35,443 nt of DNA from Planctomycetia bacterium (GTDB lineage Bacteria; Planctomycetota; Planctomycetia; Planctomycetales; Planctomycetaceae). Under the pieces are notes generated by a model, which had not been told where the DNA came from, ran no database searches, and saw only the letters and a program-made list of their open reading frames with translations. The position numbers and the translations under genes are program-made. The first letter of the stretch is position 1. The number at the start of each line of letters is the position of its first letter. The stretch covers positions 1 through 35,443 of the forward strand of contig JAPLNX010000241.1 of the NCBI GenBank assembly GCA_026400935.1, written 5' to 3'. This document shows positions 17,844-24,846 of this stretch, one piece after another.

Positions 17844-18866
17844 TCACGTGTTCGCGGGCACATCCAACAGCGGGCGAACCACTTGGCAGCCGATTTGGCC
17901 CAGGTCATTTTGCAGCCGAGCGAACATTGCATCATCCACACAGACGCCGATGATGGCACCGCCAGATCCGGCGAACTTCGCGCTCGCTCCCGTTCGGCGA
18001 GCAACCTCAATCATCTCAATATGGCTGCTCGCCAATTGGCAGATACTGCGGCGCGTGTTGAAATTCTCGTCCATTAAAGCAGATAACTGACATGCGTCGT
18101 GTTTCTGAAGAGCCTCGTATGCCTCTGCGGCCAGTCCGGCAAACTTCTGCATCGCTCCGTGAACAGCCGGGTCGCCGGCCTGATAACGGGCTCGCAACGG
18201 ATAGTGTAAGACCTCGGTCGGCTCCCCTACTTCTGGGCTATAAGCGAGATACAACGGTGGCAGAATCTGTGGATCAAGCGACTCGTACACACCGCATGAA
18301 AAACCCATCTGTTCGGTCATGCGGTCCTTCGCGAAATCCATGTAGACCAAACCGCCGTAGACCTGAATCACTCGGTCCTGCAAGCCCGCCGCAATTCCGA
18401 GTTCTCCGCTTTCAATACTCAACGCCAGCGATGGCTGAATCTGTCGAGGAATTTCAACCCGATAGAAATCGATCAAAGCACGCAAGGTCGCAACGATGAT
18501 CGCGCTCGATCCCGCCAAGCCCACTTGCCGAGGGATATTGCTCTGATACCTCACCGCAAAGTTGCGGTCATGCAACGCCAGTCCGTTCTGCTGACAGAAC
18601 TCAACGAAGCGTTTGATCGTCGCCTTTACCAAGCGAACGCCGCCGTAGTAACCATGCAATCGTACGTCATGCACAAGATCTTGAACGGAGCCGAACCGAC
18701 TTCGATCATCCTGACTGAGAACGATTTCAACCTCGTCCCATTCATACAACACGACCTCAGCCCAGAAGTTTTTGAGCGTCAATGAAATCGTCTTGCCGAA
18801 ATAGCCGTCCGAGGGATTGCCAACCAATCCGGCTCGGGCGTAGGCGCGTCGTCGTAATAACTCCAT
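17844..18866 (-). CDS. GHMP-family sugar kinase, glucuronokinase-like
   Basis: 340 aa. The GHMP motifs are present: motif 1 GLVGNPSDGYFGKTISLTL near residue 13, the ATP-binding IPRQVGLAGSSAIIV (~130-145), and motif 3 GASAKFAGSGGAIIG (~305). Beyond these, long stretches match what I recall of plant glucuronokinase (GlcAK): GNPSD.YFG.TISLT..NFWA, GYYGGVRL, ELGI.AGLQDRV.QVYGGLV, and IEM.EVARR.GA..KF.GSGGA. GlcAK phosphorylates D-glucuronate to glucuronate 1-phosphate. The next gene upstream on the same strand encodes a UDP-sugar pyrophosphorylase of the GalU type, which could convert that product to UDP-glucuronate. The start ATG 18864-18866 has GAGG upstream. The substrate is an inference. Confidence 0.82.
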   Translation of the reverse strand: MELLRRRAYARAGLVGNPSDGYFGKTISLTLKNFWAEVVLYEWDEVEIVLSQDDRSRFGSVQDLVHDVRLHGYYGGVRLVKATIKRFVEFCQQNGLALHDRNFAVRYQSNIPRQVGLAGSSAIIVATLRALIDFYRVEIPRQIQPSLALSIESGELGIAAGLQDRVIQVYGGLVYMDFAKDRMTEQMGFSCGVYESLDPQILPPLYLAYSPEVGEPTEVLHYPLRARYQAGDPAVHGAMQKFAGLAAEAYEALQKHDACQLSALMDENFNTRRSICQLASSHIEMIEVARRTGASAKFAGSGGAIIGVCVDDAMFARLQNDLGQIGCQVVRPLLDVPANT

Positions 18867-18941
18867 GAAGAAACCTCGGCTCGCTCCAACTGAGATGATG
18901 TGAGATCGTGATCGTTAGCAGCGATTGGGGATGGCGAAAGT

Positions 18942-19037
18942 TTACGTAGCCATCATCGCTCCGCGAGACGAGCCGAATGCTCATCAACGTACTGTCGCGT
19001 GATCGGCTCGTCACGCGGAGGGATGGCGGCTATGTAG
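18942..19037. repeat. Large imperfect palindrome between galU and the sugar kinase
   Basis: Arms 18942-18976 and 19003-19037 are 35-bp inverted copies with about six mismatches and a 26-nt loop; the ctccgcg...gacgagccga blocks are perfect. A smaller hairpin, gcggc-ttc-gccgc (19040-19052), lies between it and the galU stop. With about 190 bp between two genes of one pathway, this could act as a transcription attenuator or mRNA-stability element, or simply be a dispersed repeat. Confidence 0.75.
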
Positions 19038-19053
19038 GTGCGGCTTCGCCGCG

Positions 19054-19938
19054 TTACGTATTCAACAACTTCTTTGCGTGCTCTCGCAGCGCCGCTCCGT
19101 ATTGCGGATCGTTAAGCGCGAAGTCGAAAAACGCTTGGAAATAGCTTTCGAAATTGCCGATGTCGAAGCGGCGTTCTTGCTCGGTCAGCCTCACGCCGAT
19201 CCCCTTGTGGCCTCGCTGAAGCAACAAGCGGATTGCATCTGTAAGCTGGATCTCGCCTCCTTTGCCCGGCTTGGTTTGAGTGAGTGCGTCAAAAATCACC
19301 GGGCTGAAAACGTATCGAGCCGCGACCGCCAAACGACTCGGTGCTTCAGCAACGCTCGGCTTTTCAATCAAATCAGCCAACTCAAAAAGATCGCCGTCCG
19401 CTGACCCCTTCGGCTTCGCGATGCCGTAATGCACAACGTCGTGAGCCGGAACTTCTTCAAACGCGACAACGACATCCGCTTTTTCTTGTTCAAAGATCGA
19501 CGTCATTCGCGAAACGATGTCGGACTGGGCGTGCATCCCGATGATTGAATCACCCAACGCGACCACAAATGGCTGCTCACCAATCATCGCACGACCACAT
19601 AATACGGCATGTCCAAGTCCAAGTTGTCGTCGCTGTCGTGTGTAAAAGTACTCAACGTCTTCACGTTCAAACTGCAACTCTTGAAGTTGCTCTTCACGTC
19701 CGGTTTCACGGAGATAACTGATGAGTGGCGAGTCAATGTCGAAATGATTCTCGATCGACGTCTTCCCTTGTCCGGTGATGAAGAGCAAACGGCGAATCCC
19801 CGATTGCACCAACTCTTCAACAACATATTGCACGACCGGTTTCCGCCCGACCGGCAACATCTCCTTCGGCTGCGACTTCGTTGCCGGTAGCAAACGAGTT
19901 CCCCAACCGGCCACTGGTACTAAAGCAATGTTGATCAT
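19054..19938 (-). CDS. galU: UTP--glucose-1-phosphate uridylyltransferase family protein
   Basis: 294 aa, normal GalU length. The nucleotidyltransferase signature is clear: VPVAGWGTRLLPATKSQPKE, followed by MLPVGRKPVVQYVVEEL, then LFITGQGKTSIENHFD, FEREDVEYFYTRQRRQLGLG, HAVLCG, FVVALGDSIIG (metal-binding Asp), VHYGIAKPKG, LIEKP, AARYVFSPVIFDAL, GGEIQLTDAI and RFDIGNFESYF. It transfers UMP from UTP to a sugar 1-phosphate in the cytoplasm. Glucose 1-phosphate is the default substrate. The glucuronokinase-like gene downstream raises the possibility that glucuronate 1-phosphate is also or instead used. The start ATG 19936-19938 has GAGG upstream. Confidence 0.92.
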   Translation of the reverse strand: MINIALVPVAGWGTRLLPATKSQPKEMLPVGRKPVVQYVVEELVQSGIRRLLFITGQGKTSIENHFDIDSPLISYLRETGREEQLQELQFEREDVEYFYTRQRRQLGLGHAVLCGRAMIGEQPFVVALGDSIIGMHAQSDIVSRMTSIFEQEKADVVVAFEEVPAHDVVHYGIAKPKGSADGDLFELADLIEKPSVAEAPSRLAVAARYVFSPVIFDALTQTKPGKGGEIQLTDAIRLLLQRGHKGIGVRLTEQERRFDIGNFESYFQAFFDFALNDPQYGAALREHAKKLLNT

Positions 19939-20424
19939 TGAACGACCTCAAGTTGTGATTGAACCAAGTCAGTATTCCTCGAAAACCGTTCGGAAGGACG
20001 TGATCTTTGCCAGGAATCTCGCTTGTCCGACCCGCAGCATGAGTACGATCCGTTTGCTCCCGAAAGCCGGAAAACTCCTGAATTGCCGCTACGCAAGTGG
20101 TCGAGGCGAAATTCGCTCGAATTCGCGTCGGTCACGCTGATTGCGTAATTTGGGAGAAACAGGGTGGTGATTTCGGCTTCAAAACGGCCTGCGAAATCCC
20201 TACCGTCGCTCCGGTTTAACATCAGGACGCTCCGCCGTTTGTTTCTTGCCAGTAACACTTGAACGAGCCGAAAAGCCTCACGTTGACCAACTTTTGGAAC
20301 CGGACTAAATTCCGGCCCGCTGGCGGCTGATAGGTTATTGCGTACAGATTCTTGGGCGACGTGAATGGCCTCCGCACGACGACACTCTGCATGTTTTTCA
20401 GCCCTTGCTGTCACGGAGGACGGC
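19939..20424. other. 486-bp divergent intergenic region
   Basis: This lies between galU (minus) and the amidase gene (plus). Open frames here have no recognisable family and poor composition. A short palindromic segment, ccggactaaattccgg, occurs near 20304-20319. The ggagga at 20415-20420 is the Shine-Dalgarno of the amidase gene. No RNA gene was seen. Confidence 0.5.
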
Positions 20425-21165
20425 GTGCGAAAAGTTGGTTATTGGATGCTCTGCTTGATGGCAATCATCTGGTTCAGCGTGGGAGGCTGTCAGCGTCAAA
20501 ACGTGACATCTCCTGAGCCGATCTGGCGTGGTACCAATCGTCCGGGATTTGGATTAGCTCCGGTCCCGGAACCACACGCGATTTTGCCTCCGGTCAACGC
20601 CCTTCCACAGTTACCCACGGGCAATCCGTGGAAGCCTTCGGTGCCGTTGCGTGATTGGAAGCACATCGTCATTCATCACACGGCGTCGGAATCTGGAAAT
20701 ATTGAAACTATCAATGCCGCTCACTTGGCTCGCAAAGACTCAAAGACGGGCAAAGCATGGTTGGGTATCGGATATCACTTTTTGATTGGTAACGGCAGCG
20801 GCATGGAGGACGGTGAAATCGAACCGACATTCCGTTGGCGTCAACAACTGCACGGTGCTCACGCCGGAGTTGAGGAATACAACCAGCACGGAATCGGTCT
20901 CTGCCTCGTCGGAAATTTTGAGAATCATCGACCGTCAGTTGCGCAACTGGCATCGATCAAACGTCTCGTTGGGGTGTTGAAGTCGGAGTACCACATCAGC
21001 AGCAACAAAGTAGTCGGACATCGCACAGTGAAATCAACTGCATGTCCCGGCAAACTGTTCCCGCTGGATGAAATTGCCCAAACAAACGATCTGCCGACGT
21101 TAGGAAAACTTGAAACTGAATTGCTACCGCAATTCGTTCAGGCCGAAGGGAGAACTCTCGAATGA
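20425..21165 (+). CDS. Lipoprotein N-acetylmuramoyl-L-alanine amidase (Amidase_2/PGRP fold)
   Basis: 246 aa from GTG 20425, chosen because ggagga lies 4 nt upstream and the protein then begins with a lipoprotein signal (YWMLCLMAIIWFSVGGC). The Amidase_2/PGRP domain covers residues ~75-220: HIVIHHTASE (zinc His84/85), GIGYHFLIGNG, HAGVEEYNQHGIGLCLVGNF, and VVGHRTVKSTACPGK, giving the second His and the Cys ligand with the lysine before it. It hydrolyses the bond between MurNAc and the stem peptide, or a related muropeptide, at the inner face of the outer membrane or in the periplasm. The stop codon overlaps the next start (ATGA), so translation is probably coupled. Confidence 0.88.
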   Translation: MRKVGYWMLCLMAIIWFSVGGCQRQNVTSPEPIWRGTNRPGFGLAPVPEPHAILPPVNALPQLPTGNPWKPSVPLRDWKHIVIHHTASESGNIETINAAHLARKDSKTGKAWLGIGYHFLIGNGSGMEDGEIEPTFRWRQQLHGAHAGVEEYNQHGIGLCLVGNFENHRPSVAQLASIKRLVGVLKSEYHISSNKVVGHRTVKSTACPGKLFPLDEIAQTNDLPTLGKLETELLPQFVQAEGRTLE

Positions 21166-22007
21166 CAACTCCTGCAAATGATCCTTGGATGGGCCGCTGG
21201 TCCGCAGGGCGTGTCTCTCCCGCGATTGATTTGCGTCAACGCAAACCGTGGGACGTGATGGCTCCCGTTGATCAAGCGGTTCCTGGTGCGCCGACAGGCG
21301 ATACAGAGACCATGTCGCTGGAAGTCGCCGTTGTTGGCGCGGACGCTCCGTGGGGACGATTTGCGCTGCCGGATGAGTCTCCGGTCTACCTGCCGCACAA
21401 CTACGAACCGAATTATCCGTATCCGCTCGTGGTCTGGTTGCACGATTCTGAATGGACCTCTCGCGAACTGCTTGATCTTGTGCCGCGAATTAGCCCACAG
21501 AATTTTCTCGGTCTATCCGTTGAAGGACTGACCGCGACAAACCGTTTCGCTGCTGGGCCGATGTCACCCCCGAATTGCCTCGATCCGCTCGATGGATTAC
21601 TCGAAACACTGAAAGATATCGCCGGACAAATGCGGCGAGAATTTCACGTACACAGCGAGCGGATTTATCTCGCCGGTTTCGGCGATCAAGCGTCGGTTGC
21701 CTTGCGAATGATGCTTCGTCGCCCGGAATGGTTCGCCGGTGCGCTGGCCTTTGGGCTGAGAACATCAAAACTCGAACCGATCACGAACTACGACGACCTG
21801 CGCGGTAAGCGAGTTTTCCTCAGCGCCGGAATTCGGGATGTTCGGGTTTCTCTTCCCGACCAAGTGTCGCTGGGTCGGCTCTTACGTTCCGCCGGTGTGA
21901 ACGCCGTTCTCCGGTCGTATGACTCTGGAGAAGAACCAAGTCCTAAGCTGCTCAACGACATCAACCACTGGTTGATGAATTCGATCCACGAATCGACGTT
22001 GGTCTGA
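21162..22007 (+). CDS. Degenerate alpha/beta hydrolase (esterase/phospholipase-like)
   Basis: 281 aa; the ATG overlaps the amidase stop (ATGA). The fold is that of the carboxylesterase/phospholipase group: YPLVVWLHDSEW (oxyanion region), REFHVHSERIYLAGFGDQAS, GKRVFLSAGIRDVRVS and a C-terminal INHWLMNSI. The nucleophile elbow normally reads GFSQG, but here it is GFGDQ, with Gly174 in place of the catalytic Ser. The usual His near the end is also not in its GH context. The enzyme is therefore probably inactive as a serine hydrolase and may act as a binding protein or cofactor of the amidase it is coupled to. It has no signal peptide, which is odd beside a lipoprotein. The fold call is good; the inactivity is inferred. 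Confidence 0.8.
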   Translation: MTTPANDPWMGRWSAGRVSPAIDLRQRKPWDVMAPVDQAVPGAPTGDTETMSLEVAVVGADAPWGRFALPDESPVYLPHNYEPNYPYPLVVWLHDSEWTSRELLDLVPRISPQNFLGLSVEGLTATNRFAAGPMSPPNCLDPLDGLLETLKDIAGQMRREFHVHSERIYLAGFGDQASVALRMMLRRPEWFAGALAFGLRTSKLEPITNYDDLRGKRVFLSAGIRDVRVSLPDQVSLGRLLRSAGVNAVLRSYDSGEEPSPKLLNDINHWLMNSIHESTLV

Positions 22008-22063
22008 AACAGAGATTCGTAAATCGTTGCCGATCATGGGAAAACATAGCATCGAGCGTCATT

Positions 22064-22097
22064 TCGGAGGCGAGTAGCGAGCGCAACTCGCCTCCGA
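22064..22097. terminator. Hairpin between convergent genes
   Basis: Perfect 11-bp stem tcggaggcgag / ctcgcctccga (22064-22074 and 22087-22097) with a 12-nt loop, followed on the plus strand by ttggcttttc. It sits in the 104-bp gap between the hydrolase gene and the end of the DUF1080 gene, so it probably terminates both. Confidence 0.72.
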
Positions 22098-22111
22098 TTG
22101 GCTTTTCAGAG

Positions 22112-23137
22112 TTACTTTTTCTCGACCAGCCAAATGTTGCGGAAGCGGATCGGGTTGCCGTGGTCTTGTAGATAAATCGGGCCAGGCTCAGCACCTTCCT
22201 GGAGTGGGGACGCAGTTGTCGCTTTCGGAAGCTCGGTATTGTTCTGAATCTTCACGCCGTTGTGTAACACTGTGATCCGAGCGTTTCCTGTCTTTTTGCC
22301 ATCCGCATCAAACTTCGCAGCGGTGTATTCGACGTCATACGTCTGCCATTGCAGCGGCGGCAGGCACATATTCACGTCGGGCTTATTGATTGTGTAGACG
22401 CCGCCGCACTCGTTGTGTTCACCAGAGAGGCCAAAACTATCGAGGATCTGCACTTCGTAGCGGCCCTGCATGTAGCAACCGCTGTTGGCTCGACCTTGAC
22501 CGCGAGCGGCAGGCATGTACGACAGCAGGAATTCCAGGTGAAGAGAAAAATCTTGGAACTTTTGCTTGCTGGCGATACCTTGAGACATCAGGCCGTCGAC
22601 AAACTTTTTCGGATCAGTGAAAGCCTCGCCCGACTTGCCGTCGAACAATACAACCGAACCTTCGGGAGCTTTCTTGCCCAGCGTCGGGCTCTTGCGTTCG
22701 ACCTTCTTCATCTCTCCGAGAAGCTCGTTCTTCGGTGACGTGATCACGGCGACGCCGTTCTTGATCGCAGCGGAACCATTCTCACCGGAAAACGTAACGA
22801 CACCGTCTTTCGAACTGCCGTCAACTTCGACCTTCTTCTCTTTGTCCCAGCCAGCGCCTGGTAATCCGCCGGAATACGCGACAGCGTGAAACTTCCCTTC
22901 GCCCAGAGCAATCACTTGCAGGCCCCACTTAGCTTTGCCGTCTTGATTCCCCAAGTCTCCTTCGTATTCACCTTGAATGGCGAAGTCTGGATCTTTCTTC
23001 GCCTCGACGATCGTGATCGCCACGATGTTCTTCGGCGAATCGGCGGCGGGTGAACTGACTGGTGCGACCAAGCCGCAAGCCAGCGCTGCGGAAAGAGACC
23101 ATCCAAACAACGCAGCGGGATGAACGAGGGCTCGCAT
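22112..23137 (-). CDS. DUF1080 (3-keto-disaccharide hydrolase-like) exported protein
   Basis: 341 aa from ATG 23135-23137, chosen because AGGAG lies 8 nt upstream and the protein then begins with a signal peptide (LFGWSLSAALACGLVAPVSSPAADS). Residues ~35-165 form an N-terminal beta-rich region (FAIQGEYEGDLGNQDGKAKW). Residues ~175-341 are the concanavalin-like DUF1080 domain (PF06439): VVLFDGKSGEAFTDP, FQDFSLHLEFLLSYMP, ANSGCYMQGRYEVQILDSFG, CGGVYTINKPDVNMCLPP, WQTYDVEYTAAKFD and PIYLQDHGNPIRFRNIW. The family includes hydrolases acting on 3-keto-glycosides and is common in planctomycetes. A periplasmic carbohydrate role is likely. Confidence 0.9.
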   Translation of the reverse strand: MRALVHPAALFGWSLSAALACGLVAPVSSPAADSPKNIVAITIVEAKKDPDFAIQGEYEGDLGNQDGKAKWGLQVIALGEGKFHAVAYSGGLPGAGWDKEKKVEVDGSSKDGVVTFSGENGSAAIKNGVAVITSPKNELLGEMKKVERKSPTLGKKAPEGSVVLFDGKSGEAFTDPKKFVDGLMSQGIASKQKFQDFSLHLEFLLSYMPAARGQGRANSGCYMQGRYEVQILDSFGLSGEHNECGGVYTINKPDVNMCLPPLQWQTYDVEYTAAKFDADGKKTGNARITVLHNGVKIQNNTELPKATTASPLQEGAEPGPIYLQDHGNPIRFRNIWLVEKK

Positions 23138-23313
23138 GAAGTGTGCTCCTGAAGGTGGGGTTGAAATGGGGAATCCAAAACGGCGGCATTGTGCGACGAT
23201 GGCTCGAATCACACAAGCGGCGCGACTTCCCGATTGTGGGTTTGTGGCATAGAGTAATCTGCGAATAGCTCACCAAAAAACAGAAACTTCCGCTCATCAG
23301 AAGAACGAATGAC

Positions 23314-24699
23314 ATGGCCGAAGATCCGAAGAAAAAAATCGCCGGTGACTGTTTCCGCAAAGGGAACGAGGCGATGGCGAAGCAGAACTGGGACTATGCG
23401 ATCGAAATGGTCGGACAGGCAGTCAAGTTCGATCAGGGGAACCTGTTGTTTCGCCAAGTTCTACGCGGCTGTGAGCAGCGAAAATATCCCAAAGGGACCG
23501 GCGCAAAGATGGCCGGAATGCGTTTGATGGGAGTTAAAGGAAGCATCAAGAAGGCACGCATGACGAAGAACTGGGCGCAGCTTGACCTCTCTGCCGAGGA
23601 GGGACTCACTCTGACTCCTTGGGATCCCGATTTGAACGCGGACGTCGGCGAAGCGACCGCCAATTTAGGTTTCATCGACGTTGCCGTGTTTGCTTATACA
23701 AAGGCGGTCGAAGCCGATCCAAACAACAAAGGTCATCTCCGCTCATTGGGGATGCTGTTGGAACAGAAAGGTGAGTTCACCGAGTCCATCAAATATTGGG
23801 AACGAGTCTTCAAACTTGATCCACTCGATACAGAAGCCCGATCGAAGATCACACAGCTCAATGCCAGTTCAGTCATTCGTGACGGTGATTTCGAGGACGA
23901 GCAAGGGAAGAAGACAGAACGTTCGATCGAAGAGATCCGCAAAGTGATCGGCAAGCAAACGTCGGCCGCAGCAGCATCAGCCGACGGCCCCGGTCAGTCG
24001 GAAGAAGCGGACCTGCAACGAGCGATCCGCAAAGACCCGGACAACAAGGATGTGTTCCTCAAGATGGCAGACTTTTATCGCCGCAATGGCAAGACCGAAG
24101 AAGCACGCGACATGTTCCAGAAGGCGATGGAACTCTCCGGTGGCGATCACAACATTCGCGAACAGGTCGAAGACTGTGAACTCGAATTGATGCGGAAAAA
24201 CGTTGATATCGCCAAGCAGAATGCCGCAAAGAAACCGGGGGACGAGGATGCCAAGACAACCTCACAAGAGCTCGCCACCGAACTCCTGAAGCGGGAGATC
24301 GACGTTTACCGCAGCCGCGTCGAACGACATCCAAATGACCTTCGAGTGAAATACACACTGGGACAAAGCTTCTTCAAGCTGAAGATGTACTCGCAAGCGA
24401 TCCCGATGTTTCAAGCGGCTGTCCAAGACACGCGCATCGAAGCGGACGCACTACTGCTGCTGGCAAAATGCTTCATCAACGAAAAGAAGGGGATTCTCGC
24501 ACGTAAGCAGCTTGAGAAGGCGATCACAAAACTCAACGCTCAGGAAAACAAAGCGACGTTTTTGGAGGTACATTACTACCTCGGGCGACTGTGCGAAGAA
24601 GCGAAGGACTCCAGCAAGGCATCTGAGCACTATGGCGAAGTCCTGGCGATCGACTACGAGTACAAAGACGCGCTGAAACGGATGGAAGGTTTGCCGTAA
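23314..24699 (+). CDS. Tetratricopeptide repeat protein
   Basis: 461 aa, no signal peptide, highly charged. TPR-like helical pairs are seen at residues ~10-45 (AGDCFRKGNEAMAKQNWDYA), ~115-180 (GFIDVAVFAYTKAVEADPNN, GEFTESIKYWERVFKLDPLD), ~245-290 (DNKDVFLKMADFYRRNGKTE, ARDMFQKAMELSGG) and ~345-460 (LRVKYTLGQSFFKLKMYSQA, HYYLGRLCEEAKDSSKASEH). A basic patch, KGSIKKARMTKNWAQ, lies near residue 75. It is probably a cytoplasmic protein-interaction scaffold. No neighbour reveals a partner. The Shine-Dalgarno is weak; ATG 23314 is the first Met. Confidence 0.88.
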   Translation: MAEDPKKKIAGDCFRKGNEAMAKQNWDYAIEMVGQAVKFDQGNLLFRQVLRGCEQRKYPKGTGAKMAGMRLMGVKGSIKKARMTKNWAQLDLSAEEGLTLTPWDPDLNADVGEATANLGFIDVAVFAYTKAVEADPNNKGHLRSLGMLLEQKGEFTESIKYWERVFKLDPLDTEARSKITQLNASSVIRDGDFEDEQGKKTERSIEEIRKVIGKQTSAAAASADGPGQSEEADLQRAIRKDPDNKDVFLKMADFYRRNGKTEEARDMFQKAMELSGGDHNIREQVEDCELELMRKNVDIAKQNAAKKPGDEDAKTTSQELATELLKREIDVYRSRVERHPNDLRVKYTLGQSFFKLKMYSQAIPMFQAAVQDTRIEADALLLLAKCFINEKKGILARKQLEKAITKLNAQENKATFLEVHYYLGRLCEEAKDSSKASEHYGEVLAIDYEYKDALKRMEGLP

Positions 24700-24731
24700 C
24701 AGAAAACGTAGCACTCGCGCAGTCTATTCGG

Positions 24732-24819
24732 TGAGATGTTTTGCGCGATCGTTTAACCGCACGCCGCAGGCGCACGCGTTTCAAAATTGCACGCCCGCAG
24801 TATGCCGTTAAACATCTCA
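24732..24819. repeat. Inverted repeat between convergent genes
   Basis: Perfect 10-bp arms tgagatgttt / aaacatctca (24732-24741 and 24810-24819) flank a 68-nt interior that is rich in cgc/gcg steps and contains the small palindromic stretch gcacgccgcaggcgcacgc. It fills most of the 147-bp gap between the TPR gene and the His-rich gene. Confidence 0.55.
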
Positions 24820-24846
24820 TTCGACCCCTTGAGGTAAACGGTTGAA

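Noticed and set aside
19935-20414. Minus-strand frame of 159 codons between galU and the amidase
   Set aside because: No recognisable motif, and it would overlap the galU start region. The region is better read as a divergent intergenic space.
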